Assembly (NCBI GenBank): GCA_036936605.1
Contig: JAUPFV010000005.1
Span: 63,570,742-63,634,741 of the forward strand
From: Limnanthes douglasii subsp. nivea
Lineage: Eukaryota > Streptophyta > Magnoliopsida > Brassicales > Limnanthaceae
Direction: 5' to 3'
Length of the DNA stretch: 64,000 bases
Shown here piece by piece: positions 10,620-21,075 of the stretch (the first letter of the stretch is position 1; each line of letters starts with the position of its first letter). Under the pieces are notes generated by a model, which saw only the letters and a list, made by a program, of their open reading frames with translations, searched no databases and was not told the DNA's origin. Made by a program: the position numbers and the translations under genes.

Positions 10620-10860
10620 TGACCAACTTATTACTAATTAAGAATTTGAGGTACTCGTATAATTTTTAATCTAAAAATATGATACCATTTTAAGCCATCC
10701 AAAATGACCTCATATTTTGCCACATTACTAGTGACATCAAATAAAATTTGATTGATTGCATGAGTTCTTACCTGAATGGTGCGTTTAAGATGGTGTCATA
10801 TCCTCTTCCATTAACATTTGAAACTCCGTCAACTACGATTACCCATTTCGCATCTTGATT
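10620..10860 (-). pseudogene. RNase H domain remnant, element D
   Basis: The minus-strand translation around 10800-10850 gives VDGVSNVNGRG, then pieces corresponding to a-T-N-N-x-A-x-Y-E-x-x-L, as in VTSNVAKYEVILDGLK. That matches the gypsy RNase H pattern D-G-(A/S)-S-N-x-x-G-x-G. Several frame changes are needed. Between here and the RT (10870-11460) the sequence is AT-rich connection-region decay. Confidence 0.6.
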
Positions 10861-11463
10861 GCATACCTTTTTCGTTATCGATTATATCACCCACAAACTT
10901 ATTTATCAAATCAACGACTGTTTTACCTTTGATCGTTTTACGAGTTTCAGACATAATCACCTTTTCGTCTAAATTTATAGACCACTGCACGAGCCTTCTT
11001 GAAATAACTTATTTATGTAGTATATTATTTACTAGAAAAGATGTTTGTAGGATAATAATATGATTTTGAACATACGACCTTATTTTCCTTGCAACTACTA
11101 TCAAACCCAAGGCTAATTTCTCTATATTCAAATATATTTTCTCAACTTTGATCAAATTTTTAATCACATAACAAATTGGTATTTGTACCCACTCGTATTT
11201 CCTAATAAGGACGACACGCACATAATGGATGGAAACTCATAATTAAATATATTATTAGTCACCTCGTATTGAACTTGAAAGAACTTCTAAAGAGGTTATA
11301 TATTCTTTCAACATGTGAAATACCTCGTTATAATTTTCATTCTAACTAAACTTATTTTCTTATTTAAGAACTTTAAAGAATGGGTGCCTCATACAGAAGT
11401 CTTGGATATAACTCGTGATAAAGTTGTTAGACGACATGTTAATCTCTGAACTCCTTTAATATT

Positions 11464-12264
11464 TTATGGTGATGTCATGGTTAACAATGTCTTTAGCTGC
11501 TTGGGTTCATCTTTAATTTCTTTCTTATTAACGACATATCCCATGAAATTTCTTATACGGACTCCAAACGAGCGTTGTAAGGGGTTAAAATTAAGGTTGA
11601 GTATTCGTACGGTCTTAAATATATTGGATAAATTTTTAATATAACGATCATTGATGTTACTATTTACGATCATGTCGTCTATGTATGCCTCCATGTTTTT
11701 TCTCAAATGCTTTTCAAATATCTGATTGATGAGCCTTTGGTAGTTTGATCCTGGATTTTTAAAACCAAAAGACATAACTTTAGAACAATATAAACTTATA
11801 TATGTTTGAAAACAGTGTAGCCTTTGTTGTGTGGATGCATTCAAATTTACGTGTATCCCGAGTAGGCGTCTATGAAGCAAAAAAAATTGTTACCCAAAGT
11901 TGTGTCTACCAACTGATCTATATAAGATAGTAGAAAACATTATTCAAACATGCCTTATTAAGGTCAGTAAAATCGACGCACATTCTCCACTACCCATTCT
12001 TCTTTTTAACAAGTATAGGGTTGGCTACCCAAGTTGGGTATCTCATTTCTTCAATATGTCCAAGTCTGAGAAATGTATCTACCTCTTTGACGACGGCCTC
12101 AAACTTCTCCAAAGGAAAGCTCTTCGTTTGTGACATATGAAAGTTGAGCTAATTCCATAGACATTATCAACAATCCAAACGAAGACATCAAAATTCTTTC
12201 GCAATAATTCACCAATATCTTTGAAACTTAGGTTGAATTGATTCATGATTCTAACCACTTGCAC
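11464..12264 (-). pseudogene. Reverse transcriptase remnant, element D
   Basis: The minus-strand frame 11464-11880 holds YCSKVMSFGFKNPGSNYQRL, then the polymerase active-site box YIDDMIV and GVRIRNFMGYVVNKKEI, all standard Ty3/gypsy RT motifs in correct order. Upstream, 12079-12264 carries the degenerate pre-RT linker (KNFDVFVWI). The segment between, 11890-12080, corresponds to the RT fingers in shifted frames. Many substitutions relative to elements A and E show it belongs to a different, older family. Confidence 0.8.
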
Positions 12265-12599
12265 ACTTGTTAATATTTTCTCAATTACTTCACCTAAAGG
12301 GTTGCCACATTGGATCTCCTTTATTGGGTCGTCAAATTCAGTATGAAAATGACCAGTTTTATCTGACTAACAATTCTATCCCCGCTTGAGTTTGTTAATT
12401 GCAATTGAGCTATTTTTGCATGATCTAAAGAGATCGTATAACAACTCCGGACAAATTTTAACTTCCTATCACTATCCTGATTATATTTCCAATATCGTAT
12501 TTTAAGCATGTCCGGAAAGAGAAAGTTGCTACCTTAATTTTGTGTAAACAAACCCTTCTTACGATTGCATTGCACGAGCTGGGAATCAACTGTCATAAA

Positions 12600-12830
12600 C
12601 ATTATTCTTATAACCTTTTATGTAACACTTACCCATAATTCAACTATGTCAACATAATTAAATGACTTCCCTTCATATCTGACCGATTGTTTGTCGATCG
12701 GTTTATACAGAGGTACCCCAATCATTTTTTTGTAATTAGTTTTAAAAGTATTGTTCATTGAGCTACCATTATCTACCAAAACATGCGTGACAATGATCTT
12801 GACTATGTCCAAGTTAATTATCAGAGCATC
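12600..12830 (-). pseudogene. Aspartic protease remnant, element D
   Basis: The minus-strand frame contains THVLVDNGSSMNNTF, corresponding to the retropepsin motif V-L-V-D-T/N-G-S-S. A short decayed stretch upstream (12830-12949) is cut by element B at 12950-12954. D's gag resumes on the other side of B, which supports the nesting. Confidence 0.75.
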
Positions 12831-12949
12831 TTGGTGAGGGTAACCACACCCCTCAAATCATCATTGTAAAAGGTTAGGTCGGCTACCAATATTCTATAAT
12901 GGTGGCCTCGACATTGTGTCTCTACTAGAAATAGTATGTATCCACTGTT

Positions 12950-12954
12950 GTCAT
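12950..12954. repeat. Target-site duplication, left copy (GTCAT), element B
   Basis: GTCAT directly precedes TGATGA of the left LTR. The same bases follow the right LTR at 20213-20217. Confidence 0.95.
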
Positions 12955-13281
12955 TGATGAGAGAATAAATGACAAGAATGAAGAATCTTGGATCTTGAAC
13001 CTAATGTGACTAGAGCTCAAAATATAGAGAGAGAAAGTAGAAAGAGAATATATTAAAGAATGTCCACCTACCAAGAATAAATGGGCTCCCTTATATAGTA
13101 GGGAAGATGGGACCCATTATATCCTTAGTAGTCTTTTATTATTTTATAATTAGTCCTTTACTAACAACATTATATACACATTGTCTTGTAATAAACAGCA
13201 AATACACTAATGGGCACATTTTTCTTATTTTTTCGCAATTAACTCCTTTTCTATAGGGCTCGGAGAATTAATTCCTTATCA
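12955..13281 (-). repeat. 3' LTR, element B
   Basis: On the plus strand it starts TGATGAGAGAATAAATGACA and ends TTCCTTATCA. It pairs with 19884-20212. The element's minus orientation makes this the 3' LTR. Confidence 0.95.
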
Positions 13282-13302
13282 GTAGCCCCCCAGTCTTCAA
13301 GA
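13282..13302 (-). promoter_or_regulatory. Polypurine tract, element B
   Basis: On the minus strand CTTGAAGACTGGGGGGCTAC directly abuts the LTR start TGATAAGG. The same ACTGGGGGGCTAC word occurs in element E, confirming its role and the relationship. Confidence 0.9.
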
Positions 13303-13812
13303 GCGTCGGGAATGAAGACTTGTAAATAATTTAGTTCAAAACGCCTCTGACCATGATGCATCGGTATTGTATGACCGCATTGCCTCGGTATCGGCAAGGC
13401 TTAGGGATGAGCCCCCCGACCGACCACTTTCTCCAAGATGATGACCGACCTCTTACGCTTCTTTAAAGCTTCGGGGAAGGCTATGAAGCGTCCCCAACGC
13501 TAAAGAACTTGTTATGAGCCTACTACTGATTCCAACTAACAGGTTCACCATGGCCCCAAATGGGTAATCAAGTCTTGGAAGAAAAACAGAATACGTGGAG
13601 CCCATCTAGCATGCCATCTGTACTAGCTGATGCAGGCCTACGACGCTAGTCTGACAAGTGCCTAAGACGTGCTCTGTTGGTTTGAATCTACACGTATCAT
13701 CTCCTCACTGGAAGCATGCTCGTATGCACATCTTTCCAAAAGGCTCTTCAACTTCCCGCTGCTTTTTGTCGTTTGGACTCCCTCATGCGTAAAATGGTTA
13801 AGGCAAGTTGCC

Positions 13813-13903
13813 TATAAATACTTTATTCACAAAATCACTCTCAGAGAAATTCTAGAGAGATAAAGTCCTCCCCTGGTCATTCTAGAGAGAGAAAGTAGTA
13901 TTT
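13813..13903 (+). promoter_or_regulatory. Candidate promoter and conserved leader of the antisense gene, element B
   Basis: TATAAATA at 13813-13820 lies about 90 bp upstream of the ATG at 13904. The intervening leader holds TTCTAGAGAGATAAAG and AGAGAGAAAGTAGTATTTATG. Element E has the same blocks on its minus strand just before its own antisense ATG (31919-31970). Conservation in two separate elements suggests a real transcription start and 5' UTR rather than chance. Confidence 0.65.
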
Positions 13904-15305
13904 ATGAAAAGTAAGAACCTGAAGCTTAAATGGAAACCGAAGAAGAAAAACGAGTCTGTGTTTGGGTTTATTGACTGGGCTAGTATTCGTGACCGAGTTG
14001 AAGAATACTGAGCTGCTCGATTAATTTGGAGTTCTGACACAAAGCCTTTCGCGCGCGTGCCTCTCACCCACGACCCTATTCTACCTAATCATATACCTGC
14101 AGAGTCGTTCATCGTGCCCGAACCTACTGGCACTCAAACTCTCGAAGCCATCATTATCCCCTCCAGCAGCAGTTCTCCCCATTCCTCTATCGCACAATCC
14201 AACCACCCGACGCCTTCGTCGGTAAACACTTCTACCAACCTGCCCCATTTTCCTCCTAAACGCCAAGGCAAAACTAAGTTCCTTACAATGGGAGATTCCA
14301 GCGCCTCTTCTTCGCCGCCGGTGGGAGGTACCTTTCCCGAAATAGTCCAGCTAACTCCCACAATCCAAGGGTTCCGCACAGGTATTAATACCGCAGCTAC
14401 CACTTTGTGCGTTGCCCGAATGGATCTCGATCGTCAGAACCTGGAAATAGAGCGTGCTCGCCAGCAGTGAGAAAATGAATTAAAGCTCGCTCGCACCGAC
14501 AATAGCTCCAGCTTTATGGAGCCGCTTTCCCAGTCGGTCGGCCCTCAAGCGGCTGGTTCCCCTATGCCCAAAGCAATCCCAATAGAAGACACTAAAGAGC
14601 CAGAAGCGAACAATTTAGTTGGTTCGGGTAATAACCCTACAAAGGAAAATGAAGCGGGGGAAGGTGTTGTTGCTGTCGTTGGTAATGCCGCTGCTCCTCC
14701 CGAAGAGCCCTTTCCTGCAGATATAGAAGCTGTCATAACAACCACCTATCATCGGTTATTGCCAAGGGACAACATCATCTCCCTTTTTGAAGGCAAATAT
14801 TTATACTTCTCTGCTGCGGAACAGGCAGAGCTTCTGCTCCGGTGGGGAATCCCAGACTGCGTCACAGTACGATTCCCCGTTCATGGTGAGACACATGTGC
14901 ACGTTCGGTCTCGGGAGATCGTCGTCTTTACAGAGCTTTTCAACTGGGGCCTCAGGTTTCCTCTAGACCTTGAGATTGCTCAGTACTTCAAGATAATTGG
15001 CATCTACCCCTCACAGCTAACGCCCAATGCGTGGTATACGCTGATGTCATGTATAATGGCCTCTCGTCTATCGGGCCGGGTTATGCCGATGGAGGAGTAT
15101 ATCACCATGTCTGGGCTCTCTAAATCCTCCAAATCACGTTTCTTCTACTCTTCCTTGGCCAACACTTGAAAGATTGTAAATGATTTCCTTGAGAGCGACA
15201 AGGGCTGGAAGCATCGGTTTGTCTTCCTCAGTGGCTGCTGGGAAAACGGTCGCCCATACACTGAGGAGAACCCGAGGCAGTTGCTGCGGACATGGGTTCC
15301 CGATG

Positions 15306-15308
15306 GTA

Positions 15309-15391
<83 letters not shown>

Positions 15392-15415
15392 TTTTTTAAC
15401 CGACCCTTTGTACAG
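15306..15415 (+). other. Probable intron of the antisense gene containing an AT microsatellite
   Basis: The reading frame breaks at GATG|GTAATC and resumes in frame after TTTGTACAG|CGTCC, giving ...TWVPDG then (A)SNEFIQELKKDYF. GT...AG ends, a pyrimidine-rich acceptor and restored frame support splicing on the plus strand. An intron in this orientation can persist only if genomic element RNA is made from the opposite strand, which fits an antisense gene. Confidence 0.55.
15312..15383. repeat. (AT)n microsatellite
   Basis: About 35 uninterrupted AT dinucleotides, ending TATGTATGTA. It generates spurious tyrosine/isoleucine repeats in translated frames. Confidence 0.98.
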
Positions 15416-16701
15416 CGTCCAACGAGTTTATCCAGGAGCTGAAGAAAGACTACTTCAAAGCTGGGAAAGTGACCTTCCAAATTTTGAAGGACTTTTTCAG
15501 GAAGAACTGGGGTCGGGCGTTCCACCGCACCTTCAAGAATACTAATTTGATCATGAGCAACCTCTAGCGTTGCTCTGATGAACCGCTCACCTAGGAGCAG
15601 CTGCGCCAACCACCCAACTTGGTGGATTTGGTTGCAAAGACAGACACACCCGATGCACACATGTTCCTTCCTAAACGTAATAAAGCGCCTAGCAAACGCT
15701 CCAAGTCTGACGAGGATCCCGAGCTCGCGAATGTCGAAAATGCGGAGGTCGACGCTGTTGAACAAGGGGCTGGAGTTGTTGCTGAGGCTGATAAAGCCCA
15801 CTGGTCTGAGAAAGTGACCAAGAAAATAAAGGAGAAGGCTGAGGCTGATGGTGCCCAAGCCAAAAAACCGAAACGCCCAAAGAAAGAAAAGGAAAGTGGT
15901 CATGTCGACGCTCCCGCCCGCGCCGATAATCCGACCATCCCGACGCTTTTTGAGTAGTATGAGGAGGTCAAGGGTGGTGTGTGGCCGTTCTCGTAGCAGT
16001 ATCGTCTAAAAGAGCTCCGGTTGTGGTGATTCCCGATGATGATGAGGTTGGGGGTAAAAACGTTGGTCCCTCAAAGGTAGCGAAAATTGACGGGTCTTCA
16101 TCAAGTGGTACCAAGCTGCCCGTGTTGTCAGTTCATGGGAGCTCTAATACCTTCGCTTTGCGGGTAACTAACAGGTTATCCTTGTCTTTATATAACATGA
16201 TTGTGCCTCTGGAAATGAAAAAAAGGCGCGCAGGAGAGCTAAACCAGAGGTTGAGAGATGCGGAGCTTGAGGAGGAGGTCAAGAAGGGAGATGCAGCAAA
16301 GAAGCTCCTGGATTGAAAGCTAAAAAAGGTTAAAAAAAACCTTGGTGTGGGTCAGAAAGGACCGCGACGACCGAGCTGGGCAATTGGCAGTGACTAAAAT
16401 TCAAAGCCGTTTCTTTCGTTACTCCGCAGCGAAGAAAGCGAAAGAGATTGTCGACCTTAAAAACGCCAACGCTCTATTTGCTGACAAATGTCAAAAATGG
16501 ACGGACAAAGAGACTGCCGAGGCTAAGGTTGCTTATGTGCTGACCTTCCACAATCGTTTCCCCGACCTTCCCCTTGGGTCAATGTGGTTAGACGTCCCCG
16601 AGGCGGATCGCCCATCCGGTGTGGTCTGCGAGGATGAAGAGTCGGATGCCACTGAGACCGATCCCGAGGATGAGGATGAGGATGGGGATGGGGACACTTA
16701 A

Positions 16702-17024
16702 ATTCTTTTTTTTGTATTGAAATTTTGTAACCTTCAGGGTCTGTCGAACCCTTTTGACTGTCTTGTAACCGACGAATTTTAAATGTTAAGCTTTCCCATA
16801 ATTTTGAAGTTGTTCACCAATATGCTTCTGTAAATTGATATTTGATTAAGAATCTTCCTGTAGGATCGGGCGCAACTTTAAAAGACTTGATAGTTTTCAT
16901 AATTAAAATATTTTCATAAGGTCGGGATAAAAAATGTAGATCAGTTAAACACTGAAAAACCTATTAAGGCTCTGTTGATCAATGGTTAATTAAAAAATTT
17001 CTCATAGGGTCGGGAATAAAATTT
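16702..17024. other. 3' flank of the antisense gene; no coding
   Basis: AT-rich, with three loose copies of the word TCATARGGTCGGGAWAAAA (near 16860, 16915 and 17000). It is probably the 3' untranslated part of the antisense gene. It ends where family A leader sequence begins. Confidence 0.45.
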
Positions 17025-17160
17025 TCTCATCGTTCTCTCCCACCACTTCGAGCAAAGCTGGTGGTACTTATGGATTGTCCGGATTCATTCGGACAGATTT
17101 TCTTAGCTGGTTTTGAATGCTTGATTCAGGAACCCTCTCCTCCCACTGTGGTCGCCAATT
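17025..17160 (-). repeat. Family A leader and PBS embedded in element B
   Basis: On the plus strand GCTGGTTTTGAATG and CTCCCACTGTGGTCGCCAATT align with 2960-3013 of element A, including the same PBS core TTGGCGAC on minus. Similarity runs on to about 17025 (GAGAACGATGAG on minus) and then stops abruptly at the antisense gene flank. Confidence 0.8.
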
Positions 17161-17569
17161 TGGTGTGGAGAATTATCACCTGAGGGTAGGTTTAGTAATT
17201 TGGTTGGTGTTTTACAGTAGTGTGTGGGTGTTATGTGTTTAGAGTAGAGAGTAGAGAGATAATTAAGTAGCCTAGTAGCAGTTAATTCTCATTACCCACA
17301 CTTAATGCAGGTGGTTGGGTATTTATACCCTGATGTTTGGGCCTTTATGGGCTTTCGGGTCATATTTAATGGACCCGGGTCATGTTCAAAGACCCATGAG
17401 TTTTAAGTAGGAGAGCAAGTAGCTTAGTCAAGAAGTGTTTAGGGTTTTTAGTACTTTTGTCATAGTTCGAACAGTCCTATGGTCATAGAGTTCGAAGTGA
17501 TCTGTCCGGTCCGGAGGCCTTGGACCAATCTGTCCTTGTCCGGGGAGCGTGCAGAATTCGGACTCATCA
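17161..17569 (-). repeat. Family A 5' LTR embedded in element B
   Basis: It starts TGGTGTGG and ends GGACTCATCA, and is alignable with 3014-3378. It is 409 bp versus 365 bp in element A. To its right the protease frame of element B begins at once, so this LTR edge marks an insertion or recombination breakpoint in the protease gene. Confidence 0.82.
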
Positions 17570-18290
17570 ACCACGACGAATAAAACGGTGAATCCCACGA
17601 TAGGTCGGTCCGAACAATGCCTTCGAACTCTCCTATCACTTCTGCAGCCGATCCTGTGAATCCCACGATACGTCGGACTTCTTCTCCCGCAATGGCCGCG
17701 CCGATAACGATGGCATCTTCGTGAGGACCAGCTATGTCTCGCATGTCGTCGTCTTCAAAATATAAAATCAGTGAAGGATTGCATTTCGAATGGGGATAAG
17801 TCCAAGCTTCCAACTGGGTGGCTAGGTTCACAATATATCGTTTCCGGGAAGAGTGTGTGATCCCTGCCATAGAATCACCCCCAAAAATATTCAATGATTC
17901 AAAAAATTGACAGAGGTTCCTTACATGTCCTCTACTTTCCACAGATTCTTCCTCAATGACCCTGATGAGGTTACGACTGACATTAGGATCAAGATACTCG
18001 ATGGATACGTCAAACAGGTTGGTTACTTCGGAAATGTCCATGGTTGTCTCTGGCTTCTGCACCGTCACGATTTCTTTTGAAGTCACGCCCTATTGTGCTT
18101 TCTTTTTCACATACTCGAGTAGTTTTCCGTTTTCTATCAGCATCTGTATTTCCTTTTTTAGAGCGATACAGACCTTGTTATTGTGCCCCACGTCTTCATG
18201 GTATCAGCAGTATCGGTTATTTATATATTCCCGAGGCGTTGGGATGGGGAAGGCCTCCGATAAATCCCGCTCTTCTTAGTATTTTCATAG
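17570..18290 (-). pseudogene. Zinc knuckle and truncated protease, element B
   Basis: The minus strand near 18150-18220 gives a zinc-knuckle-like sequence YHEDVGHNNKVCIALK followed by KKEIQMLIENGKLLEYV. The protease frame then keeps the conserved flanks FFESLNIFGGDSMAG, DDDMRDIAGPHEDAIVIG and VGFTGSAAEVIGEFEGIV. The catalytic block D-T-G-S-S-A-N is missing: the sequence jumps from GEEVRR straight to IVGFTG. Two near-identical copies of GTGAATCCCACGATA lie at 17592 and 17657 on the plus strand, suggesting a local rearrangement. The frame then runs into the family A LTR. Confidence 0.82.
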
Positions 18291-18484
18291 ATTGTGGACA
18301 CGCATTCTTTCTAATCAGCGAAGTAAGCAAGTCGGATCCATTTATTGGAAATCGATCGTGAAACTACATGGTTAGTCTGTTTTGTCCTTTGGCCCTAGGA
18401 TGCGAGAGGCTTGACCGGTGCGGACTGGGTCGGCGGCATAGTGTTGATCGGTTGGATTTGCGGGGCGTAGCAAGCTTGAGTACC

Positions 18485-19615
18485 CTACTTTATAACAACT
18501 GATGCTTGCGCACTCTGCTGAATTTGTGTTGCCAACTCGGACGCCTCGGTTTCTTCTATCAATATTTGCTTTTCCACCTGAGCTAGAAGGGCAGAAAAAG
18601 TAAAAGCTTGTTTCTTAGTGACTGCTTGTTTCATCGGTTCTGGGAGTATCCTTAAACGATATGTTATCAGAGCCACATTCTCTTCGCAATGATCAAGGTC
18701 GGTCTTCGCATCGATAAAGCGCCTGGTGTAATCCCTAAGGCTCTCTCCAAGTCTTTGTTTACAGTTAACGATTATATCACCATTGGCCCGGAAACTTTTG
18801 CTTCCCACAAATTGCTGACGGAACCTCACCTCGAACATCCCAAAATTCTTTATACAACCCTGCGGTAACCGGTTGTACCACTTAGATACCCGATCCTTAA
18901 AGGTCATCGAAAAAGCTCGGCATAACAACTTATCGTCATTATCAAAACTCAACATGAAATTTGTAAAGGCTTCCATATGGTTGTCCGAATCTTTTTTGCC
19001 TTCGTATTTCTCCAATTTTGATATGTTAAACCTTTTCGGGAGGTGTCCTGACAATATTTTGTCTGATAAGGGTGACGCTCTCCAATTCATTCTGAATCCG
19101 AAAGAACCGCTGTCGAGCCCCTCGGTTTGAATTCCATACAATCTTTCATTCCCTGGGTTGATGAACTGGCTACTGACCTTGTACCCTTGGGTCTGGCTAT
19201 TTGACGGCTGCCACTGAAACAAGGGTAGAACTACCCGCTCCTCTCTACTGGCCGTCAACATCTCTTCTTTTTCAAGTGAAATTGGCGTCCTTTTTTCGGT
19301 GATTTCCTTCTTGAACTTGGGTGAATCAGAATGTGGTGCCCTATTACATCGGGAATTCATCTTTTGCGCGCGTTTGTTTAGTCTTTCCTTGCGTCGGTAT
19401 TCTCTTCCCGATGAATCGTCCGAAGTATAATTAGCAGAAATACCTCGGTCATCCTTTTGGTATCGCCCAGCTTTTCCATCTCGCTCTCTGTCTGGGTGCG
19501 CTCTTGATAATATCGAACAGGTCGGGCATCGATACGGTGGTCCACACCCGGGTAGCCTTCTCCACGGTTGTCTATAATCGGCTCTTTCCCTTTGCCTTCC
19601 CGAGCTTTTTTTCAT
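18485..19615 (-). pseudogene. gag, element B (376 aa, largely open)
   Basis: One long minus-strand frame with a basic, S/R/E-rich N-terminus (residues 1-170), then the Tat gag core: LPKRFNISKLEKYEGKKD, DNDDKLLCRAFSMTF, WYNRLPQGCIKNFG, GESLRDYTRRFIDAK and SALLAQVEKQILIEETEA. No stop interrupts it. The true N-terminus may lie upstream, because a stop separates it from the leader (19616-19864). It is the best preserved protein frame of element B and would supply capsid. It aligns with gag of A (2049-2354) and E (23542-24313). Confidence 0.85.
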
Positions 19616-19864
19616 CTAAAGCCCTCTCATTTTCAGCGTTTAGCTTCGCGATATCTTCCATTAACTATCTCTAGATCATGATAAGAGTTGATCGCTTATC
19701 GCGACCCTGGGCGTAATGCTCCCGGCCCGGTACTTCCTCGCCCTCAGACAACGAAAAGGCTTGGGCTACCTCTCTTCCGACCCTCTCCCCAGCCGTCTCG
19801 TCATTCATTTTCTAAGATTAAGTCGCGATTTTCAAAGAAAAGGTTTCCTTTTTGGTATAACGTG

Positions 19865-19883
19865 TTCCCACAGACGGCGCCAA
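19865..19883 (-). promoter_or_regulatory. Primer binding site, element B
   Basis: The minus strand reads TTGGCGCCGTCTGTGGGAA immediately after the 5' LTR. TGGCGCCG is a common PBS start in Tat/Athila-type elements. The exact tRNA is not decided. Confidence 0.85.
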
Positions 19884-20217
19884 TGATGACAAAATAAATG
19901 ACAAGAATGAAGAATCTTGGATCTTGAACCTGATGTGACTAGAGCTCAAAATGTAGAGAGAGAAATTAGAAAGAGAATATTATTAAAGAATGTCCACCTA
20001 CCAAGAATAAATGGGCTCCCTTATATAGTTGGGAAGGTGGGACCCATTTATGTCCTTGGTAGTCTTTTATTATTTCATAATTAGTCCTTCACAAACAGCA
20101 TTATTTACACATTGTCTTCTAATAAACAACAAATACACTAATCGGCATATTTCCCTTCTTCTTTTTGCAATTAACTCCTATCTATAAGGCTCGGCGAATT
20201 ACTTCCTTATCAGTCAT
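19884..20217 (-). repeat. 5' LTR of element B plus right target duplication
   Basis: The LTR is 19884-20212, starting TGATGACAAAATAAATGACA and ending TTCCTTATCA on plus. GTCAT at 20213-20217 repeats 12950-12954. CTTATATAGT near 20023 is a possible TATA-like promoter element in either orientation. Confidence 0.95.
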
Positions 20218-20779
20218 CATATTTAATCAACCTATGGATCTATTCTCACAATTTCCACCATTCGTTAGTTGCATGACCGTGGTCGATGTGATATGAACAG
20301 AACACCTACGAGATCTTTTGTAGCTACAAGTTAGGATGCTACGTGAAGGCTGGTACTTTGATCCCCCTTTTTTATTTTTCGAAGATGACTATTATATTCT
20401 CAGTTAGAGGTGTAAACTTTTGAGTCAGGTTTTTGTAATAAGAAGGTTTTAGGATACTTACTAGAGCCCTCGTAACCTCATCACTTTTACTCCTGTCTAG
20501 AATTAAAACCTTTAGATCTTAGGGTTTTAAATAAGAAGAGAGTCTCTTATTATAATATATGACTTTGATAAATTGATTCGATCTTGCCAAAGCATCTCCC
20601 ATACTCTCAGCATGAAATTTAACAAGGTCGTCATACAATGATCCTTCTTTGTCTTGTCATTTTCTAAATAATGTTACAACGACGTCCTATTTGCACGTCG
20701 ACAAGACCTTAATTTGATGAACAGATATTTGGGCGTAGTTTTTTTATTATTTCTTTTTTTTCTTGGATGCATGTCGATA

Positions 20780-21075
20780 ATGGATTCGTTTTCTTTCTCA
20801 TGTGCCTTGTTGTCAATAAACTGATTCTTGTAGTGTTCCAAAGGCCTTCAGAGTCCTGAATCATTTATTTCAGTAAGCTATTGAACTAGTTACGCGCATT
20901 TTTCTTAAACGTTACGGAAAAAGCTATGCAGAGTAAGCTATTGTTTGGGTTGAAAATCATTGTCATATATTTGAACTGTTCCAGATTGTGCTCCATGTCC
21001 CTTTAACCGTTGTATGTGTCCATTCGATAAAGATCAAATTTACGGGGAGGTTTTCCCTTGAGAATACTTAGAGTA
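20780..21075 (-). pseudogene. gag remnant, element D
   Basis: The minus-strand translation gives KPPRKFDLYRMDTYNG, then DMEHNLEQFKYMTMIFNPNN, then SLLCIAFSVTFKKNA. These correspond to the Ty3/gypsy gag pattern L-P-x-x-F...M-D-x-Y-D-G...D-H-L-E-x-F...C-x-A-F. Stops are frequent. It sits right of insertion B and so completes the D gene order. Confidence 0.65.

Larger units (their letters stand above)
13904..16701 (+). pseudogene. Antisense extra gene of element B (putative gypsy-type transposon protein)
   Basis: I start it at ATG 13904, because the leader before it is conserved with element E and the frame continues into 14057 onward. In-frame stops lie at 14009 and 14468, and more follow. Regions: S/P-rich N-terminus; a folded domain at about 14730-15300 with VRFPVHGETHVHV, LFNWGLRFPLDLEI, PNAWYTLMSCIMASR; a likely intron (15306-15415); a lysine-rich linker (15670-15950); coiled coil (16340-16550); acidic tail with FPDLPLGSMWLDVP. 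The folded part resembles the plant 'putative gypsy type transposon' family; biochemical function is unknown. Its homologue in E is 29220-31919, also antisense to pol. Antisense extra ORFs are known from some Tat elements such as Grande. Confidence 0.8.
12955..20212 (-). mobile_element. Element B: chimeric, pol-less Tat-lineage LTR retrotransposon with antisense gene
   Basis: LTRs of 327 and 329 bp (about 92% identical by eye) with TG...CA ends flank 6.6 kb, and both sides carry the duplication GTCAT. Minus-strand order: 5' LTR (19884-20212), PBS, gag, truncated protease. Then comes an unrelated LTR plus PBS plus leader of family A (about 17025-17569), then an antisense gene (plus strand, 13904-16701), PPT and 3' LTR. 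RT, RNase H and integrase are absent. Either an A-family insertion followed by deletion or template switching could produce this layout. Confidence 0.93.

Noticed and set aside
15310..15903. Long minus-strand frame (197 aa) opposite the antisense gene of element B
   Set aside because: Its C-terminus is only Ile/Tyr repeats from the AT microsatellite and the rest is the complement of a better supported plus-strand protein.
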